The notes under the pieces are model-generated. The model had not been told where the DNA came from, did no database searches, and worked only from the letters and a program-made list of their open reading frames with translations. A stretch of 58,340 bases of DNA from a virus, in IMG/VR virus record IMGVR_UViG_3300035670_000243, positions 1 to 58,340 of that record; one strand, written 5' to 3'. The position numbers were made by a program, and so were the translations under genes. Positions 17,703-26,319 of this stretch are shown here, in pieces; within the stretch, counting starts at the first letter, position 1; every line of letters begins with the position of its first letter.

Positions 17703-20700
17703 ATGCCTGTTTACAATGTTATTGGTCCAGACGGCAAGAAGTTCCGTGTTAACTCCAAAGAGGGGCAGACACAGGAAGATGCCAATCGATACATCTTCGG
17801 CAAGTACTACGCTGATACGCCGGTTGATGCCGCTAAGGTTTCTTCTCTGGCAACGGTTATTCCAACTCCTGCGCCGCAGCCCAAGCCGAAAGAGCGGTCA
17901 TACATTCCTGCGCCATCAATTGCAGAGAAGGCGTTGCAGCCTATTACGAGTTACCCCGAGGCGCTTCAGCGGGCGGCGGGTGAGAGCTATGAGTTTGCAA
18001 GAGAAGGCGTAGCAAAACTCCAAGAACCTGGCGTAATGCCGAAACTAAAAGGCGTTGGAAAAATCGGGCTTGGCATGCTCGGGGTTGCAACTGCTCCGGT
18101 TGAGGCGGCGATTGAAACTGTAGCCGGAAAGCCAATCGAAGAGGCTACCGGCATCCCGTCCGAGGGGACTGAGTTGATTCTTGGTATGGCGCTGCCGTTT
18201 GGCGGCAAGACCAAGGCTGTAAAAAAAGCTGCCAAGACAATTGAGGAGAAGACAGGCGTAGATGTTCTTGAGGCAACCGCTGCTGGACAGGCAGAGAAGG
18301 CTGCTCGAGAGCAGGTGATCAAGTCAACGCAGGCGGCTCCGACCGTAGAGCAGTTAAAGCCGGGGATTGCAGCTAAGCCGATTCAAATTTATCAGGATTA
18401 TGTCGGTCGTCCCGCGCTTGAGTTTATGAAGAAGAGCCCCTTGGCTACGACAACTGGGGCTGTGACTGGCGTGTTCGGGATGGAGAATCTGCCAGAAGAC
18501 GCGACTGTTCAAGACAAGGCTCAGGCATTTGCGCTCGGCGCTCTTGCCGGATTTGGCGGTGCTAAAGGATTGAAGTACGTAGCCGGAAAAGTTCCGGCAG
18601 GGAACGATGAGAACATTGCAGACAAGTTTGCGCGTGGGCTTATTGACAACTATGGCCTCCCGCAGGACTACCTTGACGTTAAGCAAAACGCCAAGATGTT
18701 CAAGAACCAGATGTCATCTGACTTCTTGGATCTGACTCGCGATGTAGCAAAGTTGAGCGACGATGAGCGCAAGGCGATGTACTACATCATGCAGGGAGAG
18801 CAACTACCGATTGAGTCCGTCGCAGCCCTGAGTGATAAGGCTAGAGACACCATTACCAAGTACGGTCAAAAGATGGTGGACGTTGGTCTATTAAGCCCAA
18901 AAACATTTCAGAAAAACGCCGCGACTTACTTGCGTCGTGAGTACGCCAGCAAGTTAAAGCCGGAAGGGTACCTTACTCGGGCAGCGAATAACCTAAGGCT
19001 TATTGGCTCAAGCCTAAAGCCGCGTGGAGTGATCATTGAGATATCTCCCAAGAACCTTGAGAAATACAAGGCTGAGGGATGGGAAAAGTTTGGCGAGGCA
19101 AAAAGCGGAAACAAGATCCGCGTGCGTCGTCAATTAACTGCTGAAGAGCGAAAGGCAAAGGGCGAAATTGACGACGCTGCTTATGCTATTTCTCGTACTG
19201 GGCAACTGATGTCTAACGATATCGCCACGTACAAGATGTACGACGATATCTCAAAGATGGATCAGTATGTCAGCGACCAACCTGTTGAAGGTTGGATTCA
19301 GTTGTCTAGCGACAAGATTCCTAAAACAAACATTGCTCGTTACGGGAACCTTGCAGGAAAGTATGTTTCTCCAGAGGTTGCTCGTGACTTGCAGGGCCTT
19401 GAGCTTACGAGAGGCCTTAACAGGAATCCTATTGTTAGTGCTTACCGCCAGGCGCTGGCTGCATGGAAAGCCGGCAAGACTGCGTTGAACCCTGCTGTTC
19501 ATATGAACAACGTGGTATCAAACGTGATGCTGTATGACCTGTCTGGGTCTGATTGGCGATCATTGGCAAGTGCTGCAAACGAACTTCGCAAAGGAGACAA
19601 GAGCGACCTGTACAAGCAGGCTGAGAAGCTCGGGGTATTCGATGCCGGGTTCTCCTCTCAAGAGTTGGGGCGCGAGGGAAAGAATGTACTTGACGCCATC
19701 GAGGCGTCACGCCCTGCGGACAACGCAGTAGATGCTGCGCTCAAGATTGCAAGTGCCGGGTGGAAGAAGACAGGCGGAAAGATCATTGACGCCTATCAGG
19801 GCGAAGACAGCATCTTCCGCTTTGGAATTTTCTTGGATCGCATCCGCGCTGGCATGTCGCCAGAAGATGCGGCTAAAGAATCTAAGAAGTGGTTGATCGA
19901 TTACGAGATCAATGCGCCTGCTATTCAGGCCATGCGTAACACGACGCATCCGTTCATTGCCTACAGCTACCGCGCTATCCCGCTGCTGGCGGAGTCCGCA
20001 GCCTTGCGCCCGTGGAAGTATGCTAAGTGGGCTGCGCTTGGATACGGTCTTAACGAATACGGCGAGCAAGAGTCGCCGGGTCGTGATGTCGAGAAAGAGC
20101 GGCGCATGCTGCCGGAGTACCAGAAGGGAACTATGTTTGGCGTTCCGGGTGCTCCGCCGACGATGATCAAGCTGCCGTCAGAAGAGCCTGTGCCAGATGC
20201 GGAGACTGGAGAAGTCCCACCGTCCATGTACTTGGACGTTCAGCGGTTCATCCCCGGCGGCGATGTGTTTGCAACCACCGAGGCTGCGGGGCGTCGTATT
20301 GAATACTTGCCCCAGTTCTTGCAGCCTGGCGGTCCGCTGTTTGATGCCTTCTCTGTTCTTTACGAAGGGCGAGATCCGTTTACCGGAAAAGATCTTCCGG
20401 GGATGAACATTGGCGCGACCGAAGGTGAGGTTCGTGCAAACAACGCTGCTATCAAGGCAAGCAAGTTCATCACGACTTTGCTGCCAAACTTGCCCGGAAT
20501 ACCCGGCGCTCCGGCTACGGAGAAATTCAAGAAGGCAGAGGCTGGCGCTGAGTCTTTGACGCAGCCGCAGATCAGCACGACTCAGGCTGTGCTGCAAACA
20601 TTTGGTATCAAGGTTACGCCAGTCGATGTTGAGAAACTTTCAATTCAACAACTTTTATCTATGAAGAAAGATGTTGATAACGTAGCCAAGGATTACACCT

Positions 20701-21365
20701 CTGTTATTCGCAGGCATGAACAGGGCTTGGCTAATGACGAGGAGTTATCTGAAGCCTCGGCTGCGTTTGATTCCCGTTTGAAGAACATTTTCGACAAGTA
20801 TCAGAAGCGCGAAGAAGGCCCTGCTAAAGAAGAGCCAGAGGCTGCTGCACCTGCTCCTGCGGAGGCCGCAGCCCCTGAGCCAGAGGCTCCGGCTCAGGAC
20901 AACCGAGTTATGTTTACCGGCCCGGACGGCAAAGTTTACCGTGTCAAAGTGAAGCCGGGGCAGACTGAGGCCGATGTTCAAAAATACATCATGCAAAAGT
21001 ACTACCCCCAAAATAAGGCCCAAGGCGGGCTGGTTACTCCTGGAAACATTGATGTATCCAAGCTCCCCGCTGTACGCAATCCAGATGGTACTTACAGTAC
21101 TGTTCGGTCTATGGGCGTTAACATTGACGGTAAAGAAGTGCTTATCCCAACGGTCATTAATGGCAGGGTTGTTTCTGAGAAGGAAGCAATTGATGCTTAC
21201 TTGAAAACAGGAAAGCACCTAGGAATTTTTTCTAGTCCCGAAGCCTCTACTGCTTACGCCCAGCGCCTTCACGAGCAGGAGGCACAGCGAATTAAGAAAG
21301 CCAAAGGCGGCGTGGTTTATACCCCAGCAGAAGAAGTCTTGCTAAGAAGATACGCAAGCAGGTAG
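17703..21365 (+). CDS. Giant internal virion protein with duplicated terminal module
   Basis: A 1220-residue protein with AGAGGG ahead of ATG 17703. Residues about 1-37 (VYNVIGPDGKKFRVNSKEGQ and following to GKYYAD) recur near the C terminus at about 1073-1109 (FTGPDGKVYRVKVKPGQ to QKYYPQ). Hydrophobic helices lie at about 110-170. The central 600-750 region (NPAVHMNNVVSNVMLYDLSG and surrounding helices) resembles a domain of large polyvalent or ejection proteins. Residues about 1120-1195 carry the NPDGTYSTVRSMGVNIDGKE...TGKHLGIF...A domain shared by several phage virion proteins. It may enter the cell with the DNA; no catalytic site was identified. Confidence 0.6.
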   Translation: MPVYNVIGPDGKKFRVNSKEGQTQEDANRYIFGKYYADTPVDAAKVSSLATVIPTPAPQPKPKERSYIPAPSIAEKALQPITSYPEALQRAAGESYEFAREGVAKLQEPGVMPKLKGVGKIGLGMLGVATAPVEAAIETVAGKPIEEATGIPSEGTELILGMALPFGGKTKAVKKAAKTIEEKTGVDVLEATAAGQAEKAAREQVIKSTQAAPTVEQLKPGIAAKPIQIYQDYVGRPALEFMKKSPLATTTGAVTGVFGMENLPEDATVQDKAQAFALGALAGFGGAKGLKYVAGKVPAGNDENIADKFARGLIDNYGLPQDYLDVKQNAKMFKNQMSSDFLDLTRDVAKLSDDERKAMYYIMQGEQLPIESVAALSDKARDTITKYGQKMVDVGLLSPKTFQKNAATYLRREYASKLKPEGYLTRAANNLRLIGSSLKPRGVIIEISPKNLEKYKAEGWEKFGEAKSGNKIRVRRQLTAEERKAKGEIDDAAYAISRTGQLMSNDIATYKMYDDISKMDQYVSDQPVEGWIQLSSDKIPKTNIARYGNLAGKYVSPEVARDLQGLELTRGLNRNPIVSAYRQALAAWKAGKTALNPAVHMNNVVSNVMLYDLSGSDWRSLASAANELRKGDKSDLYKQAEKLGVFDAGFSSQELGREGKNVLDAIEASRPADNAVDAALKIASAGWKKTGGKIIDAYQGEDSIFRFGIFLDRIRAGMSPEDAAKESKKWLIDYEINAPAIQAMRNTTHPFIAYSYRAIPLLAESAALRPWKYAKWAALGYGLNEYGEQESPGRDVEKERRMLPEYQKGTMFGVPGAPPTMIKLPSEEPVPDAETGEVPPSMYLDVQRFIPGGDVFATTEAAGRRIEYLPQFLQPGGPLFDAFSVLYEGRDPFTGKDLPGMNIGATEGEVRANNAAIKASKFITTLLPNLPGIPGAPATEKFKKAEAGAESLTQPQISTTQAVLQTFGIKVTPVDVEKLSIQQLLSMKKDVDNVAKDYTSVIRRHEQGLANDEELSEASAAFDSRLKNIFDKYQKREEGPAKEEPEAAAPAPAEAAAPEPEAPAQDNRVMFTGPDGKVYRVKVKPGQTEADVQKYIMQKYYPQNKAQGGLVTPGNIDVSKLPAVRNPDGTYSTVRSMGVNIDGKEVLIPTVINGRVVSEKEAIDAYLKTGKHLGIFSSPEASTAYAQRLHEQEAQRIKKAKGGVVYTPAEEVLLRRYASR

Positions 21366-21375
21366 AGTCAAGCCC

Positions 21376-21603
21376 ATGAAAAAGAAGGACAAGTACACGC
21401 CTGTCCAGATCGAGGACGGCAAGTGGTATCGCGTTCGTGGGTATACGCACACGGAGTGTTGCGACTGTGCGCTGGTTCACAGGGAAGAGTTCCGGATGGT
21501 CGATGGACATTTGGAGTGGAGAGCCACCCGAGATGACAAGGCCACCGACAAGCGCCGCAAAGAACTTGGAATAAAGGTGGATCGTGCCAAAGAGAATATC
21601 TGA
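21376..21603 (+). CDS. Small hypothetical protein with paired Cys
   Basis: A 75-residue basic protein starting 10 nt after the giant virion gene. A short TECCDCALVHREEF segment could bind a metal, followed by a charged C-terminal helix rich in Lys and Arg. Similar proteins with a WYRVRGYxHxECCDCxLVH pattern are common in phages but uncharacterised. It overlaps the phosphoesterase gene by 20 nt. Confidence 0.65.
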   Translation: MKKKDKYTPVQIEDGKWYRVRGYTHTECCDCALVHREEFRMVDGHLEWRATRDDKATDKRRKELGIKVDRAKENI

Positions 21604-22579
21604 CGAAGAGTTCATATCAACTTGGATCAGACTTAAAAAACCTAGTGAAATAGCAAAAGAATTGGGGGTGGCGCAAAGGCCGATGATGTCTCGTCGCCGC
21701 AATCTTGAAGCCAAATACGGCATCGTGCTTCCCGCAGTGAACAAGAATAACTCTCAGAGTGAGAAAACTCTGAAGGGTAACAGGGCGTCTAAGACTGCTG
21801 AGGACCGAGCCCGGCGGTACGAATCAGAGATGCTCGATACGCTGCAAGACGGCGTGGTAATGATTGCCTCGGATGCGCACTACTGGCCCGGCATCGTGAG
21901 CCTCGCGCATGAAGCGTTTTGCAGGTTAGCTAAGCAACTTAGTCCGCAAATCATTGTGCTAAACGGCGACATCTTAGACGGCGCTCGTATCAGCCGGCAT
22001 GCTCGCATCATGTGGGAAAAGCAGCCTGAACTGAAGGAAGAGATCCACGCGGTACAAGATCGGTGCGCGGAGATCGAGCGGGCTGCGGGTAAGGCGAGGC
22101 TCATCAGGACAATCGGTAATCACGATGCTAGGTTTGAGAACTACCTATCCGGCAGAGTCGGTGAACTTGAAGAGATGACGGGCACTACGCTGCTCGATTA
22201 CCTGCCACGCTGGCGAGCGGGCTGGTGCTTGCACCTGAACAGGGGAGAGGACGGGTGGCTTACGATCCGTCACCGCCCTGTATCCGGCGGGATACACGCC
22301 TCCTACAACAGCACCCTAAAGGCTGGGGTCTCTTACGTGCACGGGCATCTTCACAAGCTTCAGGTCACGCCGTGGGCGGACTATCGAGGTCGGCGGTATG
22401 GCGTAGATACCGGCACTCTTGCTGAGCCCTACGGTCCGCAGTTCAACTACACCGAAGCCGGCCCGCTTAACTGGGCGTCAGGCTTTGCCGTCATCACCTT
22501 CAAGGGCGGCAAGATGCTTCAGCCAGAGTTGTGCGTTGTGGAGCACGGCAAGGCATGGTTCCGAGGGAAGGAAGTATGA
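21584..22579 (+). CDS. Calcineurin-like metallophosphoesterase with N-terminal HTH
   Basis: A 331-residue protein from GTG 21584. Residues about 7-45 look like a helix-turn-helix (KPSEIAKELGVAQRPMMSRR). The catalytic domain shows the two-metal signature in order: D97-x-H99, G128-D129, G178-N179-H180-D181, and G254-H255-L256-H257. Family members cut phosphodiesters in DNA, RNA or nucleotides. The full motif set suggests an active enzyme, but the substrate cannot be read from sequence. The HTH suggests a DNA target. It lies at the far end of the late operon, so it may act late on DNA or be carried in the particle. Confidence 0.85.
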   Translation: MPKRISDEEFISTWIRLKKPSEIAKELGVAQRPMMSRRRNLEAKYGIVLPAVNKNNSQSEKTLKGNRASKTAEDRARRYESEMLDTLQDGVVMIASDAHYWPGIVSLAHEAFCRLAKQLSPQIIVLNGDILDGARISRHARIMWEKQPELKEEIHAVQDRCAEIERAAGKARLIRTIGNHDARFENYLSGRVGELEEMTGTTLLDYLPRWRAGWCLHLNRGEDGWLTIRHRPVSGGIHASYNSTLKAGVSYVHGHLHKLQVTPWADYRGRRYGVDTGTLAEPYGPQFNYTEAGPLNWASGFAVITFKGGKMLQPELCVVEHGKAWFRGKEV

Positions 22580-22770
22580 ACCGCTGCCCGCAGTGCAAGC
22601 ACTTCATCAAGACTTACGAGGACGAGGGGTGGTGCTCAAACGGCAAGTACTCTGGCTTCATGGAAGTCAACTTCAACGAAGAGCGTTGCAAAGGGGAAGG
22701 GTTCGTTAGGGGAAACGAACCCCCTCGGACTCAGCCTTCTGAGCCTGAAGCGAATCCACGTACGCTGTGA
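22576..22770 (+). CDS. Small zinc-ribbon-like protein
   Basis: A 64-residue protein from ATG 22576, which overlaps the phosphoesterase stop (ATGA); an upstream in-frame start lies inside that gene. C4 and C7 (NRCPQCKHF) pair with C19 and C34 for a possible metal site. The C-terminal tail is Pro/Glu-rich. It is the last plus-strand gene of the late arm and its last 65 nt overlap the 3' end of the convergent minus-strand gene. Confidence 0.6.
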   Translation: MNRCPQCKHFIKTYEDEGWCSNGKYSGFMEVNFNEERCKGEGFVRGNEPPRTQPSEPEANPRTL

Positions 22771-23050
22771 TGATCGCTTCAATTAACTCATCGTATTGAG
22801 TAGGCGTGAACTCGAGGAAGTTGTACACCCCGATAGCCTCGATGAAGTAACCGCCGGCAGCGGCAGCATCGTTGATAGCGGCCTGTTCGTTTGGTGACTT
22901 GTCGATCATGTAATCATCCACGCACTTTAGTGAGCAGAACCTGGCTTGCTTGCGCGTTGCCCCCGGCGGCGGGGAGTACATGAACCCCCTCGCTTCCCGA
23001 TGACACATCGGACACAAACCGAAACTCCGTAATCTCCGTGTACTGGCCAT
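22706..23050 (-). CDS. DUF6511-like zinc-binding protein
   Basis: A 114-residue protein. I choose ATG 23050 because it has AAGG upstream and precedes the CPMCHREARGF motif; a longer TTG form to 23101 is less likely. C-x2-C near residue 13 and FCSLKC near residue 36 form the metal site typical of a small phage family I know as DUF6511, found next to helicase or nuclease genes. It overlaps the helicase 3' end by 137 nt in another frame, and its own 3' end overlaps the convergent plus-strand gene by 65 nt. Confidence 0.65.
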   Translation of the reverse strand: MASTRRLRSFGLCPMCHREARGFMYSPPPGATRKQARFCSLKCVDDYMIDKSPNEQAAINDAAAAGGYFIEAIGVYNFLEFTPTQYDELIEAIITAYVDSLQAQKAESEGVRFP

Positions 23051-24593
23051 TCTTCTGAACCTTGATTTCGGTGGGTTTGAGTAATGCGTCTGCATTACCA
23101 AGGGCGTCTGCGGTCGAGGCCGGCAGGATGCCGGGTCCCTTCATGCGCTTGCGCCACCACTTGACTGCCTTGTCTTTGGGGTAGCCCTTGTGATCGAAGC
23201 AGACCCACTCCCGAAATACTTCCATTCCGGATCTATATTCCACGCGCATGGAGTCCGGCTTCCCCGGCTTATGGTGCCGGCGGTAGAAGACGGCATTGAC
23301 CTTTCTCCACTCAGCCGGGGCGTCCACGCTCATGATGGGCAGCGTCGTCGCCGTAGAGGCGATCTCAGGCTCTCTAGGGGGCCAGACATACCCACAGTCG
23401 GGGCACTCCATGGAGCCCGCAAAAACGATGCTCTTGCATTCTGGGCAGGTCTTGGTCGGAGCCTCCCCGGCCTCGTCACTCTTGCGCGGCTTCTTGGGAT
23501 TGACCTTATCCACCGGCCCGTGCCGGGCAACGTTACCCGCAAAGTCCAGCACCAAGCAGTCCGCCTTGCCTGGCGAGTTACGCATCCCCCGTCCCATGAT
23601 CTGTATATACAAGCCGGTTGAGCAAGTAGGTCTCAGCACCGCAAGGAGGTCCACATTCGGGGCGTTGAACCCGGTCGTCAATACTCCCATAGATGCGATA
23701 GCCCGCAGCCTGCCGGCCTTGAAGTCGCGGATGATCTCATCCCGCTCTACCCTTGGGGTGTCGCCAAAAATGGTCGCACAGTCGATGCTGTGCTTCCCCA
23801 GCAGCGAAGCAATGTGGGTGGCGTGACTCACGCCAGAGCAGAAGATCAGCCACGAGCGGCGGTCCTTTCCGTATTCCAAGATCTCCTCTACGACGGCAGC
23901 GTTGATGTCGTCCTTGTCAACGGCTTTCTCGAGTTCCCCTTGGATGTACTCGCCGCCCCGCATACCAACTCCGCTCACCCCCAGCTGCGTCTTGGGTTGC
24001 TTCGATATCAACTTGGTCAGGAACCCCTCGCGCACCATGTTGGAAAGCGGAGCCTCGTACGAGACCGAATCGAACAGCGCATCCTTGCCTTCGTACAGCA
24101 AGCCAGAGTCCAACCGATATGGTGTAGCAGTTAACCCAATCACCCGCATGTCCGGGTTCATCACCTTCAGGTTGTTCAGAAACTTCTGATACATCGTGTT
24201 TGTCTTGCGCGGGATAAGATGCGCTTCGTCGATCAAAACGATATCGACCTTAACGAACTTCGATGCCTTGGCGTGAACGGACTGTATACCGCAGAACACA
24301 ATCGAAGGTTCGTACTCGCGCTTGTTGAGCCCCGCTGAGTTGATGCCGGCCGGGGCTTCGGGCCAGAGGCTTTTCAGTTCGTCGTAGTTCTGCTTGATCA
24401 ACTCGCGAACGTGCGTTACCACCAGAATCTTCGTATCCGCCCACTGGCTGAGAACCAGCCGGCAGAACTCCGCAATCACCAAGCTCTTCCCAGTGCCTGT
24501 TGACAGGACGATGACGGGGTTGCCGTCATTCTCCTGCATGTAGCGCATGGTGGCTTCGATGGATTCCTCTTGGTAGTAACGCAGTTTAATCAC
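22914..24593 (-). CDS. SF2 DEAH-box helicase with C-terminal zinc ribbon
   Basis: A 559-residue protein. The motifs appear in order: Q-motif-like YYQEES near residue 8, Walker A STGTGKS (31-37), DEAH (122-125), TAT (155-157) and QIMGRGMR (331-338). A zinc ribbon follows (C383, C386, C397, C400). The layout is that of phage DNA helicases of the UvsW/type III restriction helicase group, which unwind or remodel branched DNA during replication and recombination. The last 37 residues share DNA with the next gene in a different frame. It overlaps the upstream small gene by 4 nt. Confidence 0.9.
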   Translation of the reverse strand: MIKLRYYQEESIEATMRYMQENDGNPVIVLSTGTGKSLVIAEFCRLVLSQWADTKILVVTHVRELIKQNYDELKSLWPEAPAGINSAGLNKREYEPSIVFCGIQSVHAKASKFVKVDIVLIDEAHLIPRKTNTMYQKFLNNLKVMNPDMRVIGLTATPYRLDSGLLYEGKDALFDSVSYEAPLSNMVREGFLTKLISKQPKTQLGVSGVGMRGGEYIQGELEKAVDKDDINAAVVEEILEYGKDRRSWLIFCSGVSHATHIASLLGKHSIDCATIFGDTPRVERDEIIRDFKAGRLRAIASMGVLTTGFNAPNVDLLAVLRPTCSTGLYIQIMGRGMRNSPGKADCLVLDFAGNVARHGPVDKVNPKKPRKSDEAGEAPTKTCPECKSIVFAGSMECPDCGYVWPPREPEIASTATTLPIMSVDAPAEWRKVNAVFYRRHHKPGKPDSMRVEYRSGMEVFREWVCFDHKGYPKDKAVKWWRKRMKGPGILPASTADALGNADALLKPTEIKVQKNGQYTEITEFRFVSDVSSGSEGVHVLPAAGGNAQASQVLLTKVRG

Positions 24594-24808
24594 GAGTCAA
24601 GCTCCTGTTTCGGTAGTGATTTCATTATTTCTGTTGCAACGTGCTTCACATGTTCAAGCTCTTTGGTAGAGAACGACATGATCAGGCTATATGCGTACAA
24701 GTCGAGTGCTTTCAAAATAATCAGCAGATCCTCTCCAGTCAGCAGCATCGTTGACTGGACGTCATCATCCGATACTTCATCTGGATCTATGCTGCGGTGT
24801 CTGTCCAT
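24590..24808 (-). CDS. Small acidic hypothetical protein in replication operon
   Basis: A 72-residue protein whose TGA overlaps the helicase ATG. The sequence is acidic at the N terminus (DPDEVSDDD) with two amphipathic helices after it. Its start lies 22 nt inside the nuclease gene upstream. The double overlap means it is translated as part of the nuclease-helicase unit. No family is recognised. Confidence 0.65.
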   Translation of the reverse strand: MDRHRSIDPDEVSDDDVQSTMLLTGEDLLIILKALDLYAYSLIMSFSTKELEHVKHVATEIMKSLPKQELDS

Positions 24809-25737
24809 ACCGATCCATCCTTCATCAGATACTCAACCCAATTAGGACCCGAGTTTATCTGCTCTCCGGGGATCAGATCAGGTACAAACAAGTGGTGTTC
24901 GCAGCCACGCTTCTGCACTTCCAGATCCAAGCTCTTGTTATGCCACTCACATTTCCACCCGCCAGTCGGAAGCGGCGTACTGTGCAGACAGGTTCTGCAC
25001 GATTTCTGTCGCGGCATGTCTTCGCCGTGGCACATCTGACTAAAGGTGCAGTACTTGCACTCGTGCCATGCGGGGTCGTTCGACAGTTTGCCGGGAGGCT
25101 TCGGAGCGAAGATGACGCGCTTTGCCTTCTCGATGAACATCTCGGCTTCGCTCTGTACGTACAATGTACACACACTGGTCAGGTCGCGAACGCCGGGCGA
25201 GGCTGCGGTAAGGTAGTGCTTCTTAGTTCCGAAGTAGTGCATGTAGATCTGGGCCTGCGCGTAGTACACGTAGTCCCAGTTCTTCAGCGCAGTGGACTCA
25301 TCCGTGAAGCGCAACTTCTGCAACTTCTTAAACTTGTTTTCGTTAACAACTTTGCATTCCCAGACGTAGAGTTCGTCCGGGTCTTGCAAAAGCCCGTCGA
25401 TAAGCCCATCGCAGTTGCCGCGAAAGTGCCCGCCGATTGCCTCAAAAGAATGCTGGACACCGGGTTCCTTTTCCGTAGAAAGATTAACGCCAGGCACAAG
25501 GCGAAGCATGTCTGCGACTACCTGTTCGCCCCGATGTCCATCATTGATTCGACGCAGCCCGCCGGCCTCGATAAACCCTCGCCTTACCCAGCGAAAGTTG
25601 AACCAGAGCTTACGCTCGCATGAGTCCCCAACCGCAGATGCACCAAGGTATCCGCGAGGGCTGTTCTCTTGCAGGGACTCCATCGCGGCATCGACTGCAC
25701 GCAATGTGAGATCTTCAGTGTCTGGAATCTTGACCAT
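24787..25737 (-). CDS. PD-(D/E)XK exonuclease, Cas4/RecB-like
   Basis: A 316-residue protein. ATG 25737 is chosen because GGGAGGGG lies just before it; the longer frame would run into the upstream gene. The nuclease core is visible as GNCDGLIDG (D110) and VWECKV (E127-x-K129). C40 near the N terminus and a Cys-rich C-terminal half (CKYCTFSQMC and CRTCLH) suggest an iron-sulphur or zinc site as in Cas4-like enzymes. Such phage nucleases make ssDNA for recombination, fitting the Sak4-like ATPase and ssDNA-binding gene upstream. Translation is probably controlled by the structured leader at 25738-25828. Confidence 0.8.
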   Translation of the reverse strand: MVKIPDTEDLTLRAVDAAMESLQENSPRGYLGASAVGDSCERKLWFNFRWVRRGFIEAGGLRRINDGHRGEQVVADMLRLVPGVNLSTEKEPGVQHSFEAIGGHFRGNCDGLIDGLLQDPDELYVWECKVVNENKFKKLQKLRFTDESTALKNWDYVYYAQAQIYMHYFGTKKHYLTAASPGVRDLTSVCTLYVQSEAEMFIEKAKRVIFAPKPPGKLSNDPAWHECKYCTFSQMCHGEDMPRQKSCRTCLHSTPLPTGGWKCEWHNKSLDLEVQKRGCEHHLFVPDLIPGEQINSGPNWVEYLMKDGSVWTDTAA

Positions 25738-25828
25738 ATCCCCTCCCAAAAAGGGAGGCGCGACACCCGGTCGGTGGGTGGGGAGAGAGCAACTGGGGGT
25801 TGCTAACCGGATGCCGCGCCTCTTTATG
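25738..25828 (-). ncRNA. Candidate cis-regulatory RNA leader before the nuclease gene
   Basis: Read on the minus strand, 25822-25806 pairs with 25771-25755 as a continuous 17-bp stem; two of its pairs are G-U on this strand but would be A-C mismatches on the plus strand, which fixes the direction. Inside it is a 6-bp hairpin (AGCAAC-CCCCA-GUUGCU, 25804-25788) and a C-rich joining strand. The 3' arm ends in CCUC, shared with CCUCCC (25758-25753), which can instead pair with the ribosome site GGGAGG (25747-25742) across UUUUU. The two folds exclude each other. It begins 6 nt after the upstream stop. Not recognised as a known riboswitch. Confidence 0.6.
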
Positions 25829-26314
25829 TTACTTCTTGTGACGTTCCCACGGCTTCGGAGCAGAGCCCGAAGCGGCAGCAACAGGAGCAGCCTGAGGGGC
25901 AGCGGCTGCGGGAGCGGTCCCGCTCAAGGGGTAGTACGCAGCGCGTGCGTCCAGACCACCCATCTTGTTCTCCTTGTGGGTAATAGTGACCTTCATCGGC
26001 TTGAAATGCAACTGCTCGGTGTCCTCAAACACGGACAGACCGACCGCGTTGCAGATGTTGCCCAAGGTCTTCTTCGCGATCTTGACAGTCGCCTCGCTCT
26101 TGTTGAAGAGATTGAGACGCTCCCAGAACCGACTGCCCGCGTACTTCGGGCCCATCACCTCCAGCTCCAGCCAGATGTACTGGCCGTCGCCTGCCTTCGT
26201 GTCGCGAAGGTCCGACTGCACGATCTGCATCGTGTAGTCCCCAGCCGGCAGAATCTCGCGGGTGTTCTGCGTGAGATCGCCCGCGTCTGCTACGTTGAAA
26301 CTTACCTTAGCCAT
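25829..26314 (-). CDS. DUF669 ssDNA-binding-type protein
   Basis: A 161-residue protein. The body (EILPAGDYTMQI, then RFWERLNLFNKSEATVKIAK and LGNICNAVGL) matches DUF669, a phage family found in recombination modules and thought to serve as a single-stranded DNA-binding protein. The C-terminal 35 residues are an Ala/Pro linker ending PKPWERHKK, possibly a protein-binding tip like those of SSB proteins although not acidic. It lies 5 nt after the Sak4-like gene, and the structured leader of the nuclease gene follows it. Confidence 0.8.
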   Translation of the reverse strand: MAKVSFNVADAGDLTQNTREILPAGDYTMQIVQSDLRDTKAGDGQYIWLELEVMGPKYAGSRFWERLNLFNKSEATVKIAKKTLGNICNAVGLSVFEDTEQLHFKPMKVTITHKENKMGGLDARAAYYPLSGTAPAAAAPQAAPVAAASGSAPKPWERHKK

Positions 26315-26319
26315 TTTAA

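Noticed and set aside
25741-25758. CCTCCC-AAAAA-GGGAGG as a simple plus-strand terminator
   Set aside because: No plus-strand gene ends here, and on the minus strand the 3' arm is the ribosome site of the nuclease gene, so a regulatory hairpin is the better reading.
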